A DNA stretch of 64,000 nt, taken from positions 172,892-236,891 of the forward strand of contig NZ_AQXF01000001.1 in assembly GCF_000375545.1 (NCBI RefSeq), in the 5' to 3' direction. Of the stretch, positions 36,973 through 43,738 are shown piece by piece (the stretch's first letter is position 1; each line of letters begins with the position of its first letter). Below the pieces are notes generated by a model. It searched no databases and was not told the origin of the DNA. It was given only the letters and a program-made list of their open reading frames with translations. A program made the position numbers and the translations under genes. The DNA is from Kordiimonas gwangyangensis DSM 19435 = JCM 12864. GTDB taxonomy: Bacteria; Pseudomonadota; Alphaproteobacteria; Sphingomonadales; Kordiimonadaceae.

Positions 36973-37911
36973 TTAGCCTTCTGCCACATGGAGTATGTGG
37001 CCAAGCTTCTTGCGACACTGGGCGCGCAGGAAGGCGGCCATGGTACGGTATAGTTGCCGCTGCGGCGCCGATGGCCGCCAGGCCAGCACCACCTCCCTGT
37101 CGGTCGGTGTTTCGTCAAGCTCAAGCACCTCGACATCGTTCCGTGGCCCGATCTCGGACCGCACATAAAGCGCGGGCAGGAACGCGAGGCCAATGCCGGT
37201 GCCAATCATCTGCCGCACCGTATCAAGGCTTGTGCCTTCATAGTCGCGCATCAGGCGGGCACCATAGCGGTTGGCAATGGCCTGCATCTGCTCGAACAGC
37301 CGGTGGCGTTCTTCAATTGCAAGCAAACGCTCGCCAGCGATGTCTTCCGGCCGCACCTTGCCCTGTGCCGCCAGTGGATGCTCGGGTGGTGCGCACAGAA
37401 GGAAAGGCTCACCAAACAGCAGATCTTCGGTAATCCCCGTCACCTCGAGCGGCCGTGTGGTAAGGATCAGGTCGTATCGTCCATCCAGAAGTCCGTTCTC
37501 GAGATCGCGCGGCGGTTCTTCCCGCACATATAGCCTGAGGGACGGATACTCGCTGTGAATGTCAGAAATCACATCGGGCAGGAAATAGGGACCGAGCGTT
37601 GACGGCACGCCGAGCCGGTGAATGCCCGAAGCGCTGTCGAGCGAGAAGCGCGCGATATCGCGGATGGCATGCACTTCTTCCAAGGTTCGTTCCGCATGCG
37701 GAAGGATTGCGCGCCCAGCTGCGGTTGGAAAGGCACCGGTACGAGACCGTTCGAGAAGGATAAGCCCGAGTGCATCTTCAAGTGCTGAGACCTGCGCGGT
37801 GATGGTGGGCTGAGACACGCCAAGGCGCTGCGCAGCCTTGCGAAAACTCTTGGCCACACAGATGGCATGGAAATACTGCAACTGCTTGAAGGTCGGGTGC
37901 CCGACAGCCAT
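36973..37911 (-). CDS. LysR-family regulator, OxyR-like but lacking redox cysteines
   Basis: A 312-residue LysR regulator most similar in layout to OxyR: HTH at 8-66 ('FRKAAQRLGVSQPTITAQVS'), then a two-lobed effector domain with 'PSTLGPYFLPDVISDIHSEY', 'GERLLAIEERHRLFEQMQAI' and 'TSLDTVRQMIGTGIGLAFLP', each parallel to E. coli OxyR. OxyR Cys199 and Cys208 align with R204 and A213, so the peroxide disulfide switch is absent. A GGAAAAGTC site precedes the ATG. It is divergent from carbonic anhydrase and SulP, with a perfect OxyR-type operator between them. It probably controls that operon and itself in response to something other than peroxide. Confidence 0.88.
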   Translation of the reverse strand: MAVGHPTFKQLQYFHAICVAKSFRKAAQRLGVSQPTITAQVSALEDALGLILLERSRTGAFPTAAGRAILPHAERTLEEVHAIRDIARFSLDSASGIHRLGVPSTLGPYFLPDVISDIHSEYPSLRLYVREEPPRDLENGLLDGRYDLILTTRPLEVTGITEDLLFGEPFLLCAPPEHPLAAQGKVRPEDIAGERLLAIEERHRLFEQMQAIANRYGARLMRDYEGTSLDTVRQMIGTGIGLAFLPALYVRSEIGPRNDVEVLELDETPTDREVVLAWRPSAPQRQLYRTMAAFLRAQCRKKLGHILHVAEG

Positions 37912-37930
37912 GACTTTTCCGCCCTGATCA

Positions 37931-37953
37931 TGTGATAGCTTTTATCTATCACA
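37931..37953. promoter_or_regulatory. OxyR-type LysR operator between regulator and carbonic anhydrase
   Basis: TGTGATAG (37931-37938), CTTTTAT, CTATCACA (37946-37953): perfect 8-base arms around a 7-base centre. The core ATAG-nTnnnAn-CTAT matches the OxyR half-site consensus at every defined base. It lies 20 bases before the regulator start and about 120 before the carbonic anhydrase. Confidence 0.75.
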
Positions 37954-38074
37954 AAACACGAAATTCATACAATTGTTTTTATCACCTCCGCCTCCTAAAT
38001 CCCGGCGATGGGCAAGGCGCACCTCCCCAAGTTTGTGCGCATGTTTGCCAAAACAACATGATGGAGAGGGTTAT

Positions 38075-38722
38075 ATGAAGAAGATTGTTGAAGGTGTTCT
38101 GCGTTTCAAGGAAGAGGTTTACCCCCAACACCTCGGCCTTTTCAAAGAGCTTTCCTCGGGCCAGAGCCCGGAAGTTCTGATGATCACCTGCGCTGACAGC
38201 CGCGTTGACCCAGGCATGATTACCCAAGCTTATCCTGGTGAGCTGTTCATTTGCCGTAACGCGGGCAATATCGTACCGCCGCACAGCAACCACACCGGCG
38301 GCATGACCGCGTCGATCGAATATGCTGTTGGCGTTCTCAAGGTCAGCGAAATCGTCGTTTGTGGCCACACCGATTGTGGCGCCATGAAAGGCGTTATGAA
38401 CCTCGAGCCGCTGAAAGAAAGCCTGCCGCATGTGTGCAACTGGCTGTCCCATTCGAAGGCCGCTGTGCATGTGGCACGCGAAAAAACCTCCGAGGATGAC
38501 AACACCGAGTTCCTCAAGTCGGTGACCGAGCAGAACGTTCTGCTGCAGCTTCAGCACCTGAAGACGCACCCGCTTGTAGCAGCTGGCATTGCCGCTGGCC
38601 GTATCCGCCTGCACGGCTGGATTTACGACATCGAACACGGCGAAATCCTCGCATACGACGAGAAAGAGGACGCATTTGCGCCCCTCGCTGAAACCCTGAA
38701 AGCGGACGCCGCGGCAGCTTAA
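38075..38722 (+). CDS. Beta-carbonic anhydrase
   Basis: A 215-residue zinc enzyme converting carbon dioxide and water to bicarbonate. Zinc ligands are C39 ('TCADSRVDP', with the D41/R43 dyad), H98 and C101 ('CGHTDCGAM'). The start at 38075 follows GGAGAGGGTTAT. The SulP transporter gene begins 52 bases downstream in the same direction, so enzyme and transporter are probably one unit. It is cytoplasmic (no signal peptide). Confidence 0.95.
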   Translation: MKKIVEGVLRFKEEVYPQHLGLFKELSSGQSPEVLMITCADSRVDPGMITQAYPGELFICRNAGNIVPPHSNHTGGMTASIEYAVGVLKVSEIVVCGHTDCGAMKGVMNLEPLKESLPHVCNWLSHSKAAVHVAREKTSEDDNTEFLKSVTEQNVLLQLQHLKTHPLVAAGIAAGRIRLHGWIYDIEHGEILAYDEKEDAFAPLAETLKADAAAA

Positions 38723-38774
38723 GCGCCGCGCTTCCCTCAAACAGATTGTCCCTATCGGGCAGTAAAGGATAGTC

Positions 38775-40439
38775 ATGAGCTTTATCAACACATCGAACCT
38801 GCGCGGAGACGTGATGGGCGGCCTGACGGCCGGTATCGTCGCACTTCCTCTCGCGCTCGCCTTCGGTGAGGCATCAGGCGCAGGGCCCATTGCGGGCCTT
38901 TATGGTGCAATCATTGTTGGCTTTTTCGCCGCCCTCTTTGGCGGCACCGGCAGCCAGATCTCAGGCCCCACGGGTCCGATGGTCGTGGTTTTTGCTGGCG
39001 TTTTCGCAAGCCTATCCGGTAACCCGGCGCTCGTGTTCGCGGCTGTGGTGCTGGCAGGCCTTCTCCAGATCCTCTTCGGTATCTTCAAGTTCGGGCAGTT
39101 TATCCGGCTTGTCCCGTATCCTGTTGTGTCGGGCTTCATGTCCGGCATCGGGGTGATCATCATCGCGCTTCAGATGGCACGGCTGTTTGGGCATGAGCCG
39201 GAGGGCAGTGGTACCATCCCTGCGCTCACCGCCGTCCCAAGCGCGGTGATGAATCCCAACCTTGTTGCGCTCGGCATCGGCCTGATGACGCTTGCGATCG
39301 TCTTCTTCTGGCCGAAGAAGATTGGCAAATACCTGCCAGCACCGCTTGCAGCGCTGACGGTTGCCACCATTGTAAGCGTGATCATCTCCGGTGCACCGAT
39401 CCTTGGTGACGTGCCAACCGGCCTGCCGTCCTTCATCATGCCGACGTTCACGGGCGACACCTTCTTCATCGTTCTTGAAGCGGCGTTCCTTCTTGCCCTT
39501 CTGGGTGCCATTGACAGCCTTCTCACATCCCTGGTGGCTGACAACATGACCCGCACGCGGCACGATTCGAACAAGGAACTTATCGGCCAGGGTATCGGCA
39601 ACTCCATCGCTGGTCTCTTTGGCGGCGTACCGGGCGCTGGTGCCACCATGCGGACGGTTGTGAACATCCGCTCCGGCGGTCAGTTCAAGATTTCCGGCAT
39701 GGTTCACGGCCTTGTGCTTCTGGCGGTTGCGCTGGTGCTTGCACCTGTGGCGTCCTTGATCCCGCACGCAGCACTTGCTGGTATCCTCGTGAAAGTTGGC
39801 TACGACATCATCGACTGGTCCTACCTCAAGCGTGCCCACAAAGGCCCGCGCTGGGATCTGGCCCTGATGGCTGTTGTACTTGGCCTGACGGTATTCGTGG
39901 ACCTCATCACCGCAGTTGCTGTGGGTGTTGTGCTGGCGGCGCTTGCCTTCATCAAGCAACTTTCCGAAGTGCAGCTCAAGAACTTCAATGTTGCGTCAAG
40001 CGACATCCCGAACCCGCTTGAGCGTGAACTTCTGGCCCGCGGCGGCGACAAGATCACGCTGTTTGACTTCGGTGGCCCACTCAGCTTCGGCGCCGCAGCT
40101 GACCTCGGTCACCACGTGCGTGAGCGCGCTGACGGCGAAACCAAGGTACTGATCCTTGATTTCTCCCGCGTGCCGTTCCTCGATCTCTCGGCTGCCAAGG
40201 CTGTTGAAACCATCATCGAGGACGCAACCGACGCCGGCAAAACCCTCTATATCGCCGGTGTCAATGACGCGGTACGCAGTGTTCTCAAAGGGCTTGATGT
40301 CACGAAGGACCTGCCGGGCGACCATTGGCGTGATAACCGCCAGGACGCGCTTGAACGCGCGCTCAAAGACATCGGCAAGTCAAGTGAAGTCGATACCAAC
40401 CAGCTGCCCATGGAGGCCCACGTTGCGCCTGCTCGATAA
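38775..40439 (+). CDS. SulP-family anion transporter, probably bicarbonate (BicA-like)
   Basis: A 554-residue inner-membrane transporter with the SulP core of many helices (1-400; 'ALAFGEASGAGPIAGLYGAI', 'YPVVSGFMSGIGVIIIALQM') and a C-terminal STAS domain (~425-530; 'LDFSRVPFLDLSAAKAVETI' at the nucleotide/phospho site). SulP proteins carry sulfate, bicarbonate or dicarboxylates. The adjoining carbonic anhydrase favours bicarbonate, as in BicA modules. AAAGGATAGTC precedes the ATG. Confidence 0.92.
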   Translation: MSFINTSNLRGDVMGGLTAGIVALPLALAFGEASGAGPIAGLYGAIIVGFFAALFGGTGSQISGPTGPMVVVFAGVFASLSGNPALVFAAVVLAGLLQILFGIFKFGQFIRLVPYPVVSGFMSGIGVIIIALQMARLFGHEPEGSGTIPALTAVPSAVMNPNLVALGIGLMTLAIVFFWPKKIGKYLPAPLAALTVATIVSVIISGAPILGDVPTGLPSFIMPTFTGDTFFIVLEAAFLLALLGAIDSLLTSLVADNMTRTRHDSNKELIGQGIGNSIAGLFGGVPGAGATMRTVVNIRSGGQFKISGMVHGLVLLAVALVLAPVASLIPHAALAGILVKVGYDIIDWSYLKRAHKGPRWDLALMAVVLGLTVFVDLITAVAVGVVLAALAFIKQLSEVQLKNFNVASSDIPNPLERELLARGGDKITLFDFGGPLSFGAAADLGHHVRERADGETKVLILDFSRVPFLDLSAAKAVETIIEDATDAGKTLYIAGVNDAVRSVLKGLDVTKDLPGDHWRDNRQDALERALKDIGKSSEVDTNQLPMEAHVAPAR

Positions 40440-40460
40440 GAGCTGGGCCTCCTGAACGGG

Positions 40461-40496
40461 AAAACCACCCCGCCCAACCGGGGTGGTTTTTCTTTT
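40461..40496 (+). terminator. Intrinsic terminator after SulP
   Basis: AAAACCACCCCG pairs with CGGGGTGGTTTT around CCCAAC, followed by TTCTTTT. Its stem-loop design, including the CCCAAC loop, is echoed by the terminator at 40612. Confidence 0.93.
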
Positions 40497-40556
40497 ACCC
40501 GCACGCTTCTTAAAATCAGGTAAATCCGCGCGACCCGCCAGTCATAGATGCGCGGA

Positions 40557-40600
40557 ACCTGTGCGAGAAGTGTGCGGGCTTTGTGCGGGACATGCGCCTG
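40557..40600 (-). repeat. 11-bp periodic YGCRCA repeat, copy A (four units)
   Basis: Read on the minus strand: CAGGCGCATGT, CCCGCACAAAG, CCCGCACACTT, CTCGCACAGGT, with the core CGCACA repeating exactly every 11 bases. It lies between two convergent terminators. Similar arrays occur at 50266 and 53264. Confidence 0.7.
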
Positions 40601-40611
40601 TTCCGCGCAAG

Positions 40612-40650
40612 AAAAAAGCCACTCCGCCCAACCCGGAGTGGCTTTTGATT
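40612..40650 (-). terminator. Bidirectional intrinsic terminator
   Basis: AAAAGCCACTCCG (40614-40626) pairs with CGGAGTGGCTTTT (40634-40646). On the minus strand it runs into six T, ending the gene at 40682; on the plus strand GATTTTT follows. Confidence 0.9.
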
Positions 40651-40681
40651 TTTGGCGCCCATGGGCGTGAGGAAGAACGCC

Positions 40682-41020
40682 CTAGAACCCCAGGTTGGCC
40701 CCCGAATAAAGACCGAGTACTGCTAAAATAGGACCCCAGTAGGTAACCGGGATGAAAAGGACTGACGGGCTTTTGCCTTCATACGCCCCTGCCATGCTCT
40801 CTATCTGACCACGCAGGCTTGTTGCTGCCGCCGGACCCTCAAGGGAGTACCGCAGCTGAAGACCATCCGAATATAATTTGAGTTCAAAGCCGAGATAGGA
40901 AATCACCGGCGCTGCCATCAGAAAATATACTGGCACCGAAACAAGCCCTGATGCCGGAAAAACCAGGAAGCCGATGGCAAATACCACAAAGGCTACCGAA
41001 CCCAGACCGCTCCAGAACAT
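40682..41020 (-). CDS. Small membrane protein of unknown function
   Basis: A 112-residue protein with three hydrophobic segments (about 5-22, 27-46 and 90-108) and one polar central stretch ('GQIESMAGAYEGKSPS'). No family is recognised. GAGAGAAATCATC precedes the ATG, a passable ribosome-binding site, and a terminator follows, which supports a genuine single-gene unit. Confidence 0.65.
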   Translation of the reverse strand: MFWSGLGSVAFVVFAIGFLVFPASGLVSVPVYFLMAAPVISYLGFELKLYSDGLQLRYSLEGPAAATSLRGQIESMAGAYEGKSPSVLFIPVTYWGPILAVLGLYSGANLGF

Positions 41021-41484
41021 GATGATTTCTCTCTAGTACCGAGGTCAGTTCCCATACTGACCGTTGACCCCGCCTGGCCGGACCCGAAGCAATCTGCTTT
41101 GGAACGAGTTAGCCCCCGCCAGACATTCGTGCTGTCATCCGGTGCTTTGGCCTGAAGGTGTTGTGCCGTGTGGCCAAATTCCCTGCACCTGACACGATGC
41201 ACTTTGACGTGCCGCCCCGTAAAGTTTCGACTCGTTGATGGGCCTGCACGCATAAATTTCGCATAAAGAAGTTATTAACCATAAGCTGAAAGCCGCAGTT
41301 TCCCTAGCATTCACTAAAATTTTAGCGACCCAGCGGGCACCAAACCTTCAGCGCGTGAAGGCAAGAATACCGTCTTGATGTTTCATTTATGATTTTCCGA
41401 TTTCGGCCAATCGCGCGCTGACGCGGTCGGGATTACCGTCAGCTCATCGATTGGAAATGAGTGAATGAATGAAACGAGGGGACG
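41021..41484. other. Intergenic region upstream of chaB
   Basis: About 460 bases without a convincing gene. It holds a perfect 12-base palindrome CTAAAATTTTAG (41314-41325), an AT-rich promoter-like stretch before it, and the long stem-loop at 41407-41454 that sits in the chaB leader. Confidence 0.55.
41407..41454 (+). promoter_or_regulatory. Long stem-loop in the chaB leader
   Basis: CCAATCG (41407-41413) pairs with CGATTGG (41448-41454); inside it GCTGAC (41417-41422) pairs with GTCAGC (41438-41443), and GGT with ACC closes a 7-base loop. Thirty bases of open sequence with GAGGGGACG separate it from the chaB ATG. There is no T-run, so it is not a terminator. It could be a DNA operator, an mRNA stability element or a thermosensor-like leader. 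Confidence 0.55.
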
Positions 41485-41709
41485 ATGCCCTACAAATCTA
41501 CAAGCGAGCTACCGGACGGGGTGAAAGACAACCTGCCAAAGCACGCACAGGAAATTTACAAGGAAGCGTTCAACAGCGCTTGGGACGATTACAAGGATGC
41601 GAGCGACCGCCGAGGCGACGAGAGCCGCGAAGAAGTATCACACAAGGTGGCATGGTCAGCCGTGAAACAGAAATACGAGAAGACAAATGGCAACTGGCAG
41701 CGCAAGTAG
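41485..41709 (+). CDS. chaB: ChaB family protein
   Basis: A 74-residue protein matching E. coli ChaB along its whole length ('LPKHAQEIYKEAFNSAWDDY', 'SREEVSHKVAWSAVKQKYEK'). ChaB was named as a regulator of the ChaA cation antiporter, but its mechanism is unclear; no chaA is in the window. A strong GAGGGGACG site precedes it, after a long stem-loop. Two short genes follow closely and may form an operon. Confidence 0.93.
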   Translation: MPYKSTSELPDGVKDNLPKHAQEIYKEAFNSAWDDYKDASDRRGDESREEVSHKVAWSAVKQKYEKTNGNWQRK

Positions 41710-41860
41710 ACGTATAACCGAGCAGCACCCGCATTACGGGGGCCTTCCGAAACCGCAGCCCAAGGCTGGTACGGACCTGCTGCTGTTCACTGGCAAACGA
41801 CCTAAATGGGCCATCATCGGTGCCCTCAAGGTCATGACCATGGACTGGCAGGACTTTTAA
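41687..41860 (+). CDS. Possible 57-residue protein overlapping chaB
   Basis: A short frame starting ATG 41687 inside the last codons of chaB in another reading frame (23-base overlap) and ending TAA 41860. It encodes a mildly basic peptide with 'GGLPKPQPKAGTDLLLFTGK' and a hydrophobic 'WAIIGALKVM' segment. There is no clear ribosome-binding site apart from possible coupling to chaB. Its stop sits in the ribosome-binding site of the next small gene. No family recognised. Confidence 0.4.
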   Translation: MATGSASRRITEQHPHYGGLPKPQPKAGTDLLLFTGKRPKWAIIGALKVMTMDWQDF

Positions 41861-41872
41861 GGAGCCAAGGCA

Positions 41873-42052
41873 ATGGATGTGAAAAAAAAGATTTTGCAGC
41901 ACCTCGAAAAGGAAGGCGATGACGCCAGGCACAAGGACGGCGATGCCCTTATCGATGAGATTGAAGCCAAATACGACGCCCCGCGTGAGGTGATTGAACA
42001 AACCGTCGCCGACTGGATGGCTGGCGAAAAGCTGAAGCACGGTTCGCACTGA
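41873..42052 (+). CDS. 59-residue charged protein downstream of chaB
   Basis: ATG 41873 is preceded by AAGGAG with 8 bases spacing, an excellent ribosome-binding site. The product is helical and highly charged ('KKKILQHLEKEGDDARHKDG', 'YDAPREVIEQTVADWMAGEK'). It resembles small stress-associated proteins in composition only; no family is assigned. It is in the same direction as chaB, so probably part of one unit. Confidence 0.6.
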   Translation: MDVKKKILQHLEKEGDDARHKDGDALIDEIEAKYDAPREVIEQTVADWMAGEKLKHGSH

Positions 42053-42114
42053 ATACCAAAGCACTGACCCCAAGGAAATGGCGGACTTTCTGATCAAAAG
42101 CTTCCTGCGCGGCC

Positions 42115-43353
42115 TTAGAAGCTGAGGGACGCTGTCAGCCACATTCTTTTGGTGTCGCGTGCGAAGCTCTTGGCTTCATAGAAGGCGGCTTTTGCAGACA
42201 GGCTGACAGACTTACTGATTTTCTTCGAGATGAGGAAATCCCATTCGCTGCCATAATGGCTACTGCCGCTTGCGGCACGGAAGTCATGGTAAGCCACGCG
42301 AAAGGTAAGGCCTGCAAGCGCACCCTCGCCTGGCACCTTGAACGTGGCACCCACTTCCAGGTCTCTGAGGCCTGCGGCGGGCGTGGTCAAAAACTTGTCG
42401 GCCCAGCCGTTGAATTTATGGAGGGTAGCAAGTGGCGTTTTGAAGCTGATGCCACCGTCCGACCCGAGTTCCTCAAGCGCGGCATCCAGCTTGATCGCCC
42501 CCCTGCCAAAGCTGGCACCCAGCCGCCAATAGTCGGCGCTATAGTCAAGCGGGTTATCGCCATGGTCTTTCTGCCGCGCGTATTCCGCCTCATAGCCCAC
42601 GGTCATCTTGTCCGCGAACTTCTGCTCACCCGCGAAGCGCACGCCATAGGTGGCGCTCGAGAGCCCGAGCGTACTGATATCATTGAAGTCGAACAGATAG
42701 GCATAGGCCGACAGCTTGCCCACAGAGAGCCCGCTATAGTCGGCTGTTACGAAGTGCAACTTGCTATCAAGCGTGCCGAGCGGATGTTCGTGCCCGAAAA
42801 TGCGGTTCACCTGCCAGACAAAGCTGTAATCCGCCTTCAGGCTCGGCAGCGGGGTGAGGCTCGCGCTCACCGCGTCATAGGTCTGGTCATTCTGACGGAA
42901 GCCGACGGTGCCAATGAAACGCTGGTTGCCGTGATTGATGCCCTGTCTGCCGAACTTGAGCGCCACCACCGCCGAACGGTAAGCGAGGTAGGCTTGATTG
43001 AGTTCAGTCGTCTCAGGGTCTGCGACCACGGGGAAGTGCGTCTTGCCGTTTGTGGTGCTGTTGTATGACTGGCCCCCCACCGGCGTGATATTCTCCGCCT
43101 CGATGAATGCGCTGAAACCGCGGTAGCTTGCGGTGCCATACGATAGCCGGGTGAGTAGCGTGGAAGCGGTAGCATCGCGCGTGAAGGCGTCATCCTCCAC
43201 CAGCTCAAGCCGGTAACGAAAATCGAGGCTGGCATCGCCTTTCTGAAAAAGCTCGGAAAGATCGTCCACATCTTCCGCAAAAGCGGAACATGCTGTGACA
43301 GGCCCCATCACCAGACCGACAATCGTTTTGCGGATACATCTCTTCACGTGCAC
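42115..43353 (-). CDS. Exported outer-membrane porin-like protein (alginate-export family type)
   Basis: A 412-residue protein with a signal peptide (1-26, 'TACSAFA') and alternating amphipathic strands ending in 'RMWLTASLSF', a C-terminal phenylalanine typical of outer-membrane barrels. 'ASLDFRYRLELVEDDAFTRD' and 'FGRQGINHGNQRFIGTVGFR' are like the AlgE/alginate-export porin family (a substrate-specific porin). There are no alginate biosynthesis genes nearby, so the solute is unknown. The start is GTG (43353) close behind GGGAGA; a second in-frame GTG lies two codons on. Confidence 0.75.
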   Translation of the reverse strand: MHVKRCIRKTIVGLVMGPVTACSAFAEDVDDLSELFQKGDASLDFRYRLELVEDDAFTRDATASTLLTRLSYGTASYRGFSAFIEAENITPVGGQSYNSTTNGKTHFPVVADPETTELNQAYLAYRSAVVALKFGRQGINHGNQRFIGTVGFRQNDQTYDAVSASLTPLPSLKADYSFVWQVNRIFGHEHPLGTLDSKLHFVTADYSGLSVGKLSAYAYLFDFNDISTLGLSSATYGVRFAGEQKFADKMTVGYEAEYARQKDHGDNPLDYSADYWRLGASFGRGAIKLDAALEELGSDGGISFKTPLATLHKFNGWADKFLTTPAAGLRDLEVGATFKVPGEGALAGLTFRVAYHDFRAASGSSHYGSEWDFLISKKISKSVSLSAKAAFYEAKSFARDTKRMWLTASLSF

Positions 43354-43541
43354 TCTCCCGCCCCTTCTGGGCCGTTTTACAGATGTACACTACGAGACAG
43401 CGTGCCGGTTCTTCCGTTCCCATCTCGCCCAATGCCTTGCGATAACGGTAGGACGAAATTCCTAAAAATTTATTGATGATATGATTTCATTCCCAATCAC
43501 GGGAACTGTTAGAAATTATTAACTATAAAGAGGGAATTGAA

Positions 43542-43617
43542 TGGTGGTCGGTATTGGGTTCGAACCAACGACCTCATCGATGTCAACGATGCGCTCTACC
43601 AACTGAGCTAACCGACC
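43542..43617 (-). tRNA. tRNA-Val (anticodon GAC)
   Basis: A 76-base cloverleaf on the minus strand: acceptor stem GGTCGGT/ACCGACC, D-loop 'AGCTCAGTTGGTAGAGC', anticodon stem CATCG/CGATG around TTGACAT (anticodon GAC, valine), T-arm with GGTTCGAACC, discriminator A and an encoded CCA end (43542-43544). Confidence 0.97.
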
Positions 43618-43738
43618 GTACCATTTCAAGGGCCGCGCCCCGGCGTGCTGCCGTTTTGGGCGGGACGGGTGCGTGTTTACACCGCAGGCACAAAGCACGC
43701 AAGACCATTTTTTTATGCATGGCCCGGTAGCCGTTCAC

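Noticed and set aside
41314..41325. CTAAAATTTTAG palindrome as a specific operator
   Set aside because: A 12-base AT palindrome in an AT-rich gap can arise by chance, and it has no repeat or known consensus; mentioned only within the region note.
43480..43541. Terminator for tRNA-Val
   Set aside because: Only a weak TTCCC/GGGAA pairing over a long loop is visible and there is no T-run, so it is not called.
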